From an uncultured Craurococcus sp. (GTDB lineage: Bacteria; Pseudomonadota; Alphaproteobacteria; Acetobacterales; Acetobacteraceae), in the NCBI GenBank assembly GCA_902805545.1, contig CADCTD010000126.1:82179-146178 (forward strand): 64,000 nucleotides of DNA, in the 5' to 3' direction. The notes beneath the pieces were generated by a model that was not told where the DNA came from, did no database searches, and saw only the letters and a program-made list of their open reading frames with translations. Position 1 is the stretch's first letter, and each line of letters opens with the position of its first letter. Below, piece by piece: positions 54,082 through 62,961 of this stretch. A program made the position numbers and the translations under genes.

Positions 54082-54294
54082 GGCCGGTACGGGTGTCCGT
54101 GCGACCCTGTTTCCAATCATCCCTCCAGCCACACTCGTTGCAAAACCAGCAACCATTAGGTGGTAGAATGGATGTGGGGGCTGAAAACGAACTTGGAGAG
54201 CGCACCGCACGCGTCAGCCGTTCGCCTTGCGAGACCGCCACGTCGCTGGCCCGAACTTTGAACCATAGGCCGCGAACATCGCCAGGGTCGGTGG

Positions 54295-55158
54295 TCAGTA
54301 TGAAACGGACGGGAACCAAGCTCCTCCTGGCTGGTGGTACTCGCCCTTGGCCATTAGGACCATCGGCTTCACGACGTGTAATCCCTCGCTGATGCACCAC
54401 TGGAATAAGCTTGCCTGCCGTACTGGAAGCAAAAACGAGATCGGTCCATCGATCACTGCCGACGCTCCCGCAATCAGCGCTCTGAGATCGCTCTCAGTTT
54501 CCGCAATGCCGTGATTTGCTAGCCACAATGTCGCGGAGGATAGGTAGCCGCGAACTCTGCCGTCGGTCTCAACAACAAATGGCTTGAAGAGGTTGATGGC
54601 ACCGCGCAGTTCCGCGGTACGCTCCGCGCCATAAACTTTGTCAGCAAGCGTAGCGCAGTCGGCGAGATCATCGGCGACTAGGGGGCGAGTCACATAACCG
54701 GGCAGTGGTCCGCTCCGGCAGGTGCCGCGCATCACCAGCAGGGGCTCTTTGACCTCGAAACCCATCGATGCGTAGAGCGGCACGGAACGGACATTGAAGG
54801 CGTCAGCGACAAGGCGCACGCTGGCAGCAGTTTCGGCACGTTCTAGAACGGCTGCCATCAGAGCACGGCCAACACCACGGCCCTGGAACCGCGGATCGAC
54901 CGTCAGTGTAGCAACAGCACGGATTGGGTCACCTTCCGCCAGAAAGTTGGAGCCGACGATGTGCCCATCCTGCTCCGCCACGACCCCGAACATGGTTGGC
55001 GAGGCGATAAAGGTATCTGCAAGGCGTACCCCGTCCTCGACATCGTGGAGGTCGGGATGAAATCCATGTGCCTCGGCAATTCCGCGGAAGGCATCATGCA
55101 TGATGCGACCGACGTGGATGGTGTCTGATTCCGTTACAGATCGGATGCGCGGAGCCAT
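54295..55158 (-). CDS. GNAT family N-acetyltransferase
   Basis: 287 residues. N-terminal GNAT domain with the acetyl-CoA pyrophosphate loop RFQGRGVGRALM, preceded by ATLTVDPRF and followed by NVRSVPLYASMGFEV, all typical. The C-terminal 130 residues resemble a second, degenerate GNAT repeat (RPLVADDLADCATLADKVYG, GYLSSATLWLANHG). Substrate unknown; members often act on small amines or antibiotics. Alone on its strand. Confidence 0.87.
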   Translation of the reverse strand: MAPRIRSVTESDTIHVGRIMHDAFRGIAEAHGFHPDLHDVEDGVRLADTFIASPTMFGVVAEQDGHIVGSNFLAEGDPIRAVATLTVDPRFQGRGVGRALMAAVLERAETAASVRLVADAFNVRSVPLYASMGFEVKEPLLVMRGTCRSGPLPGYVTRPLVADDLADCATLADKVYGAERTAELRGAINLFKPFVVETDGRVRGYLSSATLWLANHGIAETESDLRALIAGASAVIDGPISFLLPVRQASLFQWCISEGLHVVKPMVLMAKGEYHQPGGAWFPSVSY

Positions 55159-55571
55159 GATTCCTCCCTGATGAATGGAAGCTCGGTCAGCCGCTTATTG
55201 CGAAACATGCAGGTACCCAAACACCGGTAGCAAGCTAAAAGCGCCATACCTGAACGCGACTGGCACCATCGCTCGGGCCGCGGGTTTCTGTTGAATAATC
55301 CGCAAGGGCCTCTGCTCCGCTACATCCACGGCTGTCGCTTCTCAGCCGGCCTGGAGCGGCGAACCAGCGAGGGTGACGCCCGCGACATAGGATTGGTGCT
55401 GCGTGGTACATACCGATGGGCTTCCGTGCTGCCCAGCCCGCTCCCAACCGTTCCGCTCAAATACTATGCCGTAATTCCCGCGTGCTGCGGCGGGTCGAAA
55501 AGGCCTAGGCTTCCCAGTAGCCGAGGCGCTGACCTTCGCCGAACTCAGCGCTCGCGTGGGAGGGCAGGGCG
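55159..55571. other. 413-bp spacer without a convincing gene
   Basis: Both strands read as short, incoherent frames. It must contain the promoters of the divergent GNAT and cupin genes. No palindrome of note seen. Confidence 0.6.
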
Positions 55572-56123
55572 ATGTTTGACCTCAATCGGTTCGCGGCCGA
55601 CTGCCGCACGGCGCTTGCTCAGGACCATGGTGGACACCGCGCAGTCCGCGAGATCGTAGCCCGCGCGGTAGCAGACCCCAGCAACGTGCTGGCCGGGCTT
55701 GGTGAGCCCCACCGTGCAGGAGTCCAGAAGCTCTATCATGCCCCGGACTTGACGATCCTCAACATCGTTTGGGGGCCGAAGATGACCCTGATGCCCCATG
55801 ACCATCGCATCTGGGCGGTGATCGGCATCTACACAGGCTGCGAGGACAACATCTTCTGGCGCCGGGTTGAGGGCGGCAAGGTCGAGGCGGCAGGCGCAAA
55901 GGCGTTACGTACCGGAGACTGCACTGTTCTAGGTCGGGACATCATCCACTCTGTGACCAATCCCATTCCCCGCCTGACTGGAGCCATTCATGTCTATGGC
56001 GGAGATTTCTTCCGCATCGAACGCAGTGAGTGGGACCCCGAGACACTACGGGAGGAGCGCTACGATGTGGCCAAGAACATGCGCCTCTTCGATGAGTCCA
56101 ACGCGGCCATGGCCGGAGAATAA
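55572..56123 (+). CDS. cysteine dioxygenase-like cupin protein
   Basis: 183 residues. Cupin motif 1 in LMPHDHRIWAVIGIYTGCED with paired histidines and a third histidine in GRDIIHSVTNP; HVYGGDFFRIERSEW ends the barrel. This is the pattern of small metal-dependent dioxygenase-like proteins related to cysteine dioxygenase. GAGGGCAGGGCG precedes the ATG. Followed by a methyltransferase and a TctC-type gene on the same strand, possibly one transcript. Confidence 0.82.
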   Translation: MFDLNRFAADCRTALAQDHGGHRAVREIVARAVADPSNVLAGLGEPHRAGVQKLYHAPDLTILNIVWGPKMTLMPHDHRIWAVIGIYTGCEDNIFWRRVEGGKVEAAGAKALRTGDCTVLGRDIIHSVTNPIPRLTGAIHVYGGDFFRIERSEWDPETLREERYDVAKNMRLFDESNAAMAGE

Positions 56124-56243
56124 TAAGCCAAGGCGCCCAGCGACCCCCAGTCGAGATGGAGATCAGGATTGCCTGCGGCAGGCAGTAACGATCCACCCCA
56201 ACTACACGATTCCCCTGGAATCTCGCTCAACAGGAGCGAAAAC

Positions 56244-57038
56244 ATGACGGGAGGATTGAGCTACGCGACTGAGGCCGCGGAGGGGTACGAAAAGGCCTTT
56301 GCCCACGTCTCAAGTTACTTCATTCCTTTCCTCCTAAGGTCAGCCCGGCTCAAGCCGGGGATGCGTGTGCTCGATATCGCTACCGGTACGGGGCTCGCTG
56401 CTGAAGCAGCGCTGGCGCTAGTCGGTGCCACCGGCCACGTCACGGCAGCCGACATCTCGTCCGCCATGGCTGAAAAGGCGAGGGCGCGTCTGGACAGCGC
56501 CTTGAATGCAACCGTGGCGATTGAGGACGGCCAGTCGCTCTCGTTCCCTGACGAGAGCTTCGACGGGGTAGTGTGCAGTCTCGGACTGATGTTCTTCCCC
56601 GACCCTGCCCGTGGCCTCGCCGAGTTCCGCCGTGTGCTCCGCCCCGGCGGACGGGCAGCCGTCACGGTTACCACTACAATGGAGCGGTCCTACAATGGCC
56701 GGATCAACCGAGCCATCGCCCGCTACAAGCCAGCCCTTGAGCCGGCGCATGCACGCTTTTTTTCGCTCGGCGATGAGGTGCGGCTGCGCACCCTATTCGA
56801 GACGGCAGGGTTCAGCGACATAGAGATTGCCAGCGAGATGCACCGCTTCACGTTGCCGTCCTTTGCCGCCTACTTCGAGCCGTTCGAGAGAGGCGGGGGC
56901 TCCAGCGGGCAAGCCTATGTCGCACTGACGGAGGATCAGCGCCGGGCCATCCGTGACGAACTAAGACACGAGCACGGCGACACGGGTGGGCCGATCGAGA
57001 TCGAGGTGGAACTCAGGATCGCCAGCGGCCAGCAGTAG
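56244..57038 (+). CDS. class I SAM-dependent methyltransferase
   Basis: 264 residues. SAM-binding motif I LDIATGTGLAAEAAL, acidic end of strand 2 TAADIS, motif III LEFRR VLRPGG-type region (LAEFRRVLRPGGRAAVTV) and DESFDGVVCSLGLMFF as motif II. CAGGAGCG lies before ATG 56244. UbiE/COQ5-like group; substrate unknown, a small acid or lipid is possible. Confidence 0.88.
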   Translation: MTGGLSYATEAAEGYEKAFAHVSSYFIPFLLRSARLKPGMRVLDIATGTGLAAEAALALVGATGHVTAADISSAMAEKARARLDSALNATVAIEDGQSLSFPDESFDGVVCSLGLMFFPDPARGLAEFRRVLRPGGRAAVTVTTTMERSYNGRINRAIARYKPALEPAHARFFSLGDEVRLRTLFETAGFSDIEIASEMHRFTLPSFAAYFEPFERGGGSSGQAYVALTEDQRRAIRDELRHEHGDTGGPIEIEVELRIASGQQ

Positions 57039-57059
57039 TCGATCTGACGTGAGGAAATC

Positions 57060-58052
57060 ATGAGCCGCATCATTCATCGACTGGCACGCCGTGCCATACT
57101 GATCGTGGCTTGTGATGCTACAGCCACACTACTAGCTAAACCGGCCATTGCTCACGGCCGCTTTCCCGATCGACCCATTCGTATGATCGTGCCCTGGCCA
57201 CCCGGTGGCGCCACTGACATACAGATGCGTACTTTGTGCGACGGCGCCAGTCGCCGCCTCGGCCAACCAATCATTGTTGAAAACCGCGCAGGTGCAACAG
57301 GGTCTTTAGGAGCGGTTGCTCTCAAGGAGGCTCGGCCAGACGGGTATCTGTTATCGCAGATGCCGCCCAGCGGCGTATTTCGCCTGCCGCATATGTTAGC
57401 CCGCCCACCTTTTGACCCTAATGCCGATTTCACCTGGGTCATGCAGGTCGCTGGCTACACCTTTGGTGTCGTCGTGCGCGCTGATGCACCGTGGCGGACC
57501 TTTGCCGATCTGATGGACTACGCCAAGGCTCACCCCGACCAAATCAACTACGGATCGCCCGGTGTCGGCAGCCCGCTGCATGCCACTATGGAGCGGATTT
57601 CCCGGGCGCGAGGAATTGCCTGGACGCATGTACCTTTCCGCGGGACCACAGACGATCTCCAAGCGCTTCTGGCGGGTCAGGTGCAGGCCAGTGCGCAGGG
57701 GAGCACATGGGCACCGCTGGTCGAGGCTGGGCAGTTGCGCCTGCTCGTCACCTTTGGCGCGGCGCGGATTGGACGATTTCCCGAGGTTCCGACGTTACGC
57801 GAGGTGGGGCTCGACCTTGTTGTGCCGGCACCTTATGGAATTGCCGGGCCTCGAAGCTTGAGCCAAGAGGTACTGCACATCCTACATGATGCATTGAGGG
57901 TATCGCTTTACGATTCCGCGCATCTCGCCATCCTTGAACGTTATCACATGCCGCTTCTCTACCTGGGTCCCGAAGACTACGCGGCGGCAGCCCGACGCCA
58001 GTTTGAGGAGGAGCGCGAGACTGTCAAAATGCTCGGCCTGCGGACGGAGTAA
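57060..58052 (+). CDS. TctC/Bug-family tripartite tricarboxylate transporter binding protein
   Basis: 330 residues. Signal-peptide-like N-terminus with an unusual polar break (LARRAILIVACDATATLLAK), then FPDRPIRMIVPWPPGGATDI, the Bug family opening. INYGSPGVGSPLHATMERI and HVPFRGTTDDLQALLAGQVQ are typical further blocks. It captures carboxylates in the periplasm for TctAB permeases, none of which are near, so it is an orphan receptor as often seen for Bug proteins. Confidence 0.87.
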   Translation: MSRIIHRLARRAILIVACDATATLLAKPAIAHGRFPDRPIRMIVPWPPGGATDIQMRTLCDGASRRLGQPIIVENRAGATGSLGAVALKEARPDGYLLSQMPPSGVFRLPHMLARPPFDPNADFTWVMQVAGYTFGVVVRADAPWRTFADLMDYAKAHPDQINYGSPGVGSPLHATMERISRARGIAWTHVPFRGTTDDLQALLAGQVQASAQGSTWAPLVEAGQLRLLVTFGAARIGRFPEVPTLREVGLDLVVPAPYGIAGPRSLSQEVLHILHDALRVSLYDSAHLAILERYHMPLLYLGPEDYAAAARRQFEEERETVKMLGLRTE

Positions 58053-58289
58053 GGGACAACTCAAAATCGGAGCGCATTTCGTGTCGCCGCGGCGCTTGGG
58101 AAGCGGAGGGAACTGAAGCTTCCTGACGCTGCGACCAGCATTCTGTTCTTTGCCGCCTTTGCAACCGTGTTTGACTGGCAAAGCGCCTATTTCGACCGTT
58201 CGATCTGCAACGTGCTGCTGATCGCCGCCTACATGTTCAAGAATGGCAATGTCTGCCTGCCGGGTTGCGCGGACCTGATCCGATGCTAG
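58053..58289 (+). other. coding-like tail after the TctC gene, no clear start
   Basis: Directly downstream and in the same frame as the TctC stop, 78 codons read on: ALGKRRELKLPDAATSILFF, AAFATVFDWQSAYFDRSICN, VLLIAAYMFKNGNVCLPGCA. It has one hydrophobic segment. No ATG start; internal GTG codons exist. May be the remains of a small permease subunit or a read-through extension. Confidence 0.3.
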
Positions 58290-58489
58290 CGAGTGCTTAC
58301 GCCGAAGTTGCATTGAATGCGTCGCTTGAGGCTGCGGCACGAAAAGGACAGCAACTTCTCGCTTTCCGCTCGGGGTGAGAGCCTGAGCATGAGGAATGTC
58401 GATCTTGGGGAGAGGTGCTGGACCAAAAGCGCACGCGGTGGGTGGTCCGCCAGACGCTTGGTGAGGCACCGGGCGCAATCCCGATTAAG

Positions 58490-58786
58490 CTACGCTGCTT
58501 TCCCCAGTCGAGGGCGCGGCTTGGAAGGTGGAAAGCGCGGCGACTGGCCAGAAATGCTGAGCACCCAGCCAAAGGGCGAGTACTTTACGAAGCCGAGGCT
58601 ATCGCCATCACGCGCCCAACTCTCGTAGACAGCGACCAGATGACCATCCCTGTCATATTCCTCATGCTCCCATCGCTTCGGGGCAACCCGCCCTCCGGCT
58701 CGCAATGGGAGGTCGGATCGTCGGAGAACATGCTCCGCGGATACGCCGAAACATTTCTCAAAATCGAAAGCTTCCTCGCTCAGCAC
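58490..58786 (-). CDS. small conserved-looking hypothetical protein
   Basis: 98 residues from a GTG with GGAG 9 nt upstream. The middle, KRWEHEEYDRDGHLVAVYES then WARDGDSLGFVKYSPFGWVL, has the periodic D/G-x-L beta pattern of short RHS-like or phage-associated proteins. No family assigned. The opposite-strand frame is arginine rich and rejected. Confidence 0.5.
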   Translation of the reverse strand: MLSEEAFDFEKCFGVSAEHVLRRSDLPLRAGGRVAPKRWEHEEYDRDGHLVAVYESWARDGDSLGFVKYSPFGWVLSISGQSPRFPPSKPRPRLGKAA

Positions 58787-59079
58787 CGCTTCTCACTCCA
58801 TCTGGCGGCGACGTTTTTGGCCGTCGCGGATTGCTCCGCGGGCAGGCACCTCAACGATATGGGTGGCGCGAGCGGCAGTGGCCAACTCGCACAGGAAAGT
58901 GTCTCAAGAGTAAATCGTCGCCGACAGGCCTTGATGCCTGTCGGGCGATAGCCAGCCAGTCCTGCCAAGCTCCGCCACAGAGACGTGATTGGTCGAGAAG
59001 GGGCTACGGGGGATGCAGGCGTCCCATTCTCGACGGCTTGACGTTAAGGTTAGGTTACATACAAACCGGAGGTCTGGCC

Positions 59080-59625
59080 TTGTCCTCACCCCCGCTCCAG
59101 CCTGCGACACCTCCCCATCCTGTCTGGTGGGAGATTGGGCGCCCTTCGCCGGAGGAAGCCGCTGATTGGATCACCTGGGTAGCGCCCCTGGGCGACCGCG
59201 GGGCTGCCCTCTACCGCACTTTGGTTGTCGCTGACGGCTCGGTCGCCCTTACCGTCGAGTTCCATCGGCGCCGCGGCTCTGGCCAGCAGATCATCTACCG
59301 CGGCCGGTGTGGCTTGCAGCACGACCCCGAGCCGGCCGCCGAGCGCATCTCTGCTCTGCTGAAGGCAGCCGACGGAGCGGTCAGCAAGGCTTTGCAAGCA
59401 GGCAGCAATGATGACGATATAACGGCGGAGCATGGGAGGGGATCGTCGTACCTGCCCGCCATTCCCCAGGGCACACAACAAGGCCGCCCGCCGGCCAGGG
59501 GGCATGATCCTGAGCACTACCTACGGGAACGTGCCTACTTCCTGTGGGAGCGGGAGGGGCGTCCGGAGGGACGTGCCCTGGAGTTCTGGGAGCGAGCCTT
59601 CCGGGAGGAGGCGAGGGCGGCGTGA
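59080..59625 (+). CDS. DUF2934 domain protein
   Basis: 181 residues from a TTG preceded by GGAGG at 7 nt. Residues 10-90 form an unnamed N-terminal domain (WWEIGRPSPEEAADWITWVA, LVVADGSVALTVEFHRR), then a spacer, then the C-terminal DUF2934 motif HYLRERAYFLWEREGRPEGR ALEFWERAF. DUF2934 proteins are small helical proteins of alphaproteobacteria, role unknown. Its stop shares a base with a possible start of the next gene. Confidence 0.65.
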   Translation: MSSPPLQPATPPHPVWWEIGRPSPEEAADWITWVAPLGDRGAALYRTLVVADGSVALTVEFHRRRGSGQQIIYRGRCGLQHDPEPAAERISALLKAADGAVSKALQAGSNDDDITAEHGRGSSYLPAIPQGTQQGRPPARGHDPEHYLRERAYFLWEREGRPEGRALEFWERAFREEARAA

Positions 59626-59675
59626 TGGCAGCACAGCCCTACGGCCACAGGCTGATCGGAGAAGAAGGAGCAGCC

Positions 59676-59909
59676 ATGTCCCTAAAGGCCAGGGAGCTTT
59701 ACCGTAGCACGAATGGGGCTCGCTGGCCGCTAATCCGTGACCCCGGCTCCGAACGGGTGTTCGGGAGGCATGAGCCCAACCTCTCATTTGGTGGGAGGAG
59801 CAGCGACATCAGCATCGGTGACTTCCTCCCCAGGGGCGGGCATGGCCCCGAGCATCAGGAGTTGCTGCGGCTGATCGGGACCCTGGTGGATAGAGAGGAG
59901 CCTGCCTAA
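59676..59909 (+). CDS. small conserved hypothetical protein (MSLKARELYRS type)
   Basis: 77 residues: MSLKARELYRSTNGARWPLI, then RVFGRHEPNLSFGGRSSDIS and HQELLRLIGTLVD. I recognise this as a widespread short protein of Rhizobiales and Rhodospirillales without known function. GAAGGAG precedes the ATG at 59676; an in-frame ATG at 59625 overlapping the DUF2934 stop would add 17 residues and couple the two genes. Confidence 0.65.
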   Translation: MSLKARELYRSTNGARWPLIRDPGSERVFGRHEPNLSFGGRSSDISIGDFLPRGGHGPEHQELLRLIGTLVDREEPA

Positions 59910-60021
59910 TTTTCGGGGCCGCTCGCCAGGAGCAGCCATGAAGATCAGCGACAAATACTCCTGCTGATCCCCACCATGGACCACCCTTCGCATCAGCAGC
60001 CGCGTTGAATGATGATAGCCG

Positions 60022-61548
60022 TCACGGCCGCGCCTCAGGTCCATCTGACTTCTTCGGGCGGCCACGCGCACGCAGTGTTCCCTCGGCAGCTTTCGCCGTC
60101 CGGTCCCTCTCGCGCTGGCGCTGCTTCCGCAACCGATCGGCTGCTCGGCGCTCATCCTCCTGCTGCTCGAACGACATATCCGCTACAGCGGCCTTGGCGT
60201 CCGGCTTTGGTCCCGGCTTCGGACGCTGCACATCGAGGATGCCGGCCTCCTCCATGGGTTCCAGCGTAACATCAGCAGAGATACCAGCTTCGCCGAGCAT
60301 CCGCGCCAACACCTCAGCCTGCCAGAGATCATAGAGGTAGACCGTGTAGATGCCGTCGAACTCGGCCATGCGGATCGCGCCACGCATCACAAACTGCCAA
60401 ATGTCCTCCTGCTCACGGGCACGCTCCACCTCGTCGCGTGTCAGCCCGAATACGCCGAGTAGGATTGCGTCCTCGGGACGCGTCTTGCTGCTGTAGATGA
60501 AGGCGCACGAGGTCAGGTGTCGGTACTGATTGGAGCCCGCGACCTTGGGCCGAACCTGCTTGCCCGGCAGGCGCTCCTCAAAGTAGTTGACCACCTCTGC
60601 GTTGCCGCTCCAGTAGCCGAGGTCATGCACACCCTCAAGGTGGCGCGACACCGCGGCGAGGCAACGCTTGCCATCCAAGTGCTTCTTAGAAGCTTTAGGG
60701 AACCACCATTCGGTCGAGCCTCGGTGACCGCGGGTGAAGTAGCGGATGCGAACTTTCGGCTCCCTGCGGAACGCGGTGGCGCCGACTTCCCGCCGCACGA
60801 ACTCCACCTCGTCGCCAAACCACTTCCGGGTCGCAAGACAGGTGATGCTGTGAAAGAACCCCGATGCTGCGATGACCGACGTGGCGAAGGGTGCCAACTC
60901 AGCAGGGGTCCACGCTGACCACCAACGCACTGTCCGCCCGCGATCCCGGGCATCGCGCCAATCCGCCACATCCACGAACACGCCCTGCGGTGATTTTGAC
61001 CTCTTGTGGAACGCCGCCAAGCCTTTGACCAGATCATCCGCCATCATGTCGGCCATGGTTGGGGCGTTGCCGGCCAGCGACACGCGGTGCCAACCCGCTT
61101 CATCGGTCGGCGTGAGCGCGTATGCTGCCTCGAAAAATCGCGCTGAGCTTGGGATACGAAACTCACCCGCGACGGCCGCCGAGGGAACCTCGTCGATTCG
61201 CATATGCCACCGTCCGCCCTCAGCGCAAGTGAAGTCGGTCTGCATCAGGGCTTCATGCGTGATGATGAGAATAACATGCGGCAGCGATGAGTACTCATCG
61301 ATGGCGTCGGTGATCTCGCGGGTGACACCGAGTGAGCGCCGGCTCTCGGCCCGGCTGTGGATGGGCCGGATCACCGGCTCGGTGCCGGATTTCGCTGCCT
61401 CTCGGGAGAGGTCCAGTAGCTTCTCGCCGATTAACTCCATCGTCGGCAGTGCGAACACATAGCGGCCCGGTACGCTGGTCATCTCCACCAGCAACTCATT
61501 GGTCTTCCCGCATCCCGGCGGGCCGACCAGTACCTCAACTCGAATCAC
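60022..61548 (-). CDS. P-loop helicase-like ATPase with AT-hook-like tail
   Basis: 508 residues from a GTG with GGAGAG 5 nt upstream (an ATG at 61593 would add 15). Walker A GPPGCGKT at 9-16, a YVFALPTMELIGEKL strand like motif Ia, Walker B/motif II as RIDEVPSA (D119, E120) and VSLAGNAP like motif III suggest a superfamily 2-type helicase or terminase-like ATPase. The C-terminal domain has FVMRGAIRMAEFDGIYTVYL and YDLWQAEVLARML. The end is a charged coil (EDERRAADRLRKQRQRERDR) plus RGRPKK, an AT-hook-like DNA-binding motif. No close family recognised; replication or maintenance protein of an integrated element is my best guess. Confidence 0.7.
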   Translation of the reverse strand: MIRVEVLVGPPGCGKTNELLVEMTSVPGRYVFALPTMELIGEKLLDLSREAAKSGTEPVIRPIHSRAESRRSLGVTREITDAIDEYSSLPHVILIITHEALMQTDFTCAEGGRWHMRIDEVPSAAVAGEFRIPSSARFFEAAYALTPTDEAGWHRVSLAGNAPTMADMMADDLVKGLAAFHKRSKSPQGVFVDVADWRDARDRGRTVRWWSAWTPAELAPFATSVIAASGFFHSITCLATRKWFGDEVEFVRREVGATAFRREPKVRIRYFTRGHRGSTEWWFPKASKKHLDGKRCLAAVSRHLEGVHDLGYWSGNAEVVNYFEERLPGKQVRPKVAGSNQYRHLTSCAFIYSSKTRPEDAILLGVFGLTRDEVERAREQEDIWQFVMRGAIRMAEFDGIYTVYLYDLWQAEVLARMLGEAGISADVTLEPMEEAGILDVQRPKPGPKPDAKAAVADMSFEQQEDERRAADRLRKQRQRERDRTAKAAEGTLRARGRPKKSDGPEARP

Positions 61549-61636
61549 GTCATCTCTCCAATATGCCCGCTGCACCAGCGCGGCGGGCTTCAATCTGCTG
61601 AAATGGATGGGCGCCGGATAACGCGTCCGGTGCGTG

Positions 61637-61665
61637 TCTATATAGAAATAGCTCGTGACCTATTT
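61637..61665. promoter_or_regulatory. palindromes upstream of the helicase-like gene
   Basis: TCTATATAGA (perfect, 61637-61646) runs into the inverted repeat AAATAG-N8-CTATTT (61646-61665), about 90-115 bp upstream of the helicase-like start, in a sharply AT-rich patch. It could be an operator, a promoter core or a replication-type binding site. Confidence 0.45.
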
Positions 61666-61888
61666 ATCCGACCGGCTGCGCAGATGCGCGCCCGCTTCGC
61701 GGCCACACCTGCATCATACCTGCTTAGCGAGTGAGAAATCGACCATTCAGATGCAGGGCAGCGAAGACGCCTGACCGACCGGGCACGCGCCGATGCGCGA
61801 CGGAGCGCAGCGGAGACGCGCGGAGAAGCGAGGGCGCCGCAGGTGCCCGCTGGCCGCGAGGTCAGGCTTGGGTCGGGCGCAGGCTGAA

Positions 61889-61905
61889 GCCGGGCTGAGC
61901 CCGGC
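61889..61905. repeat. hairpin GCCGGGC-TGA-GCCCGGC
   Basis: Perfect 7-bp GC stem with a 3-nt loop. No T tract follows on either strand, so it is not a standard terminator. Confidence 0.6.
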
Positions 61906-61978
61906 CACGGCCGAGCGCGACCCGACCTCCATGTCCATTCCCTGCTCCGCAGTGCGACATCCATGCACCACCTGACCT

Positions 61979-61993
61979 GGGGCCTGCGGCCCC
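61979..61993. repeat. hairpin GGGGCC-TGC-GGCCCC
   Basis: Perfect 6-bp stem with a 3-nt loop 75 bp after the previous hairpin, again without a T tract. Confidence 0.6.
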
Positions 61994-62347
61994 AACGGAG
62001 TAGAATTCGGGGCCAAGCCATGAGTCGCGAACTGCACACCACATCCCACTGGTCGCCAGCCACATAGCCGAATGGCGGGACGAGGGACGTGTTGGACCTA
62101 CCGGGGCGGAACCGCGCAGGGCGCGCTTCCACCCGGCACGAGCAGACATGACTGGAACCGGGCCAAGGCCCTCGCGGGGCAGGCGTCGCGGGCTCCGCCT
62201 CACCCGCGTTCCAGCCATGTCGCTCGCTGCACATGCCAAGATCGGCGGCATAGGGCGGTGCCACGGGTCTGCATGTAGGCCGCGTACCAAGTCAGCCGTG
62301 GGGCAGGGGAGGGATGTGCGTCAGGCAAAGTTATCGGTTCGCCCGAC

Positions 62348-62527
62348 ATGCGGCGGACAGATTAGCCCAGCAGGCGGAACTTCCCATTCGGGGATCGTGG
62401 GGCCACGTATGTCGCGGTGCGGAATGCCTCGGCACTCCATTTCCTCCGGGCCGATACTCCCGGAGTGGTCTGGGATGAAGTTGCCTTCGTATCCGCGGCC
62501 GTCATTGAGTTAGCGGTCGCCCTCTGA
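62348..62527 (+). pseudogene. short gene remnant with early TAG
   Basis: ATGCGGCGGACAGAT then TAG (62363-62365), followed in the same frame by a coherent peptide: RRNFPFGDRGATYVAVRNAS, ALHFLRADTPGVVWDEVAFV, SAAVIELAVAL and TGA. Composition is protein-like, unlike the frames around it. Not recognised. Confidence 0.35.
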
Positions 62528-62723
62528 GGCGATCTCGTCGGAGTGGTTGATCAGGTCGTCCACCAAGGTTTGAGTCAGCAGAGCACCAGCCGGGGACTGG
62601 GACGTTGTGCCCGGAGAGAACGCGCAGTGGGGTGAGTTTGTGGCGCGGTTCCTCCAGCAACACCCGGGATACCGGAGCCTCGTCGCGGAGGAATGACAGC
62701 ACGGCACCATCAAGGTTGAGCAT
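62510..62723 (-). pseudogene. short gene remnant with a frameshift
   Basis: MLNLDGAVLSFLRDEAPVSR and VLLEEPRHKLTPLRVLSGHN read in one frame; after a shift near 62595, SPAGALLTQTLVDDLINHSD then EIASEGDR reads to TAA in another. Joined, this is a 70-75-residue protein with a leucine-rich helix. Its 3' end overlaps the convergent remnant at 62348-62527 by 18 nt. Confidence 0.35.
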
Positions 62724-62961
62724 ATGAGTATCCCACCTTGCTGCCGGCACTGAACTAGCCTGTGCGAGCGCGGAGTGCGTGGTAGTGTCCAGATGATCAA
62801 TCCATGAATCTGCCGGCCCGTTCTCGCCCCGGGGCGTGCCGGTCAGGCCATACGCCGCGCAGGAGGATCGTGCCTTTCACGGCCGCTCGATTAGCCCGGG
62901 CTGATGATGTCGCTTGCCCGTGCCGGGTGGTGCCGAGGAATGGCGCATGAGGGGCACGATC
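62724..62961. other. spacer with one very short ORF behind a strong ribosome site
   Basis: AGGAGG at 62861-62866 precedes GTG 62870, which opens a 26-codon frame (MPFTAARLARADDVACPCRV, VPRNGA) ending at 62950. The 3-nt spacing is too short for efficient initiation, so it is noted but not called as a gene. Confidence 0.3.

Larger units (their letters stand above)
61666..62347. other. GC-rich structured stretch without a convincing gene
   Basis: Upstream of the helicase-like gene, high in GC and rich in short inverted repeats. Open frames on both strands are long only because of composition and read as arginine/proline/serine strings. Two strong hairpins are listed separately. Function unknown: non-coding RNA, an origin-like segment and decayed DNA are all possible. 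Confidence 0.45.

Noticed and set aside
61638..62264. A 208-codon minus-strand frame upstream of the helicase-like gene
   Set aside because: Composition-driven, low-complexity reading with no start signal; overlapping frames on both strands look alike.
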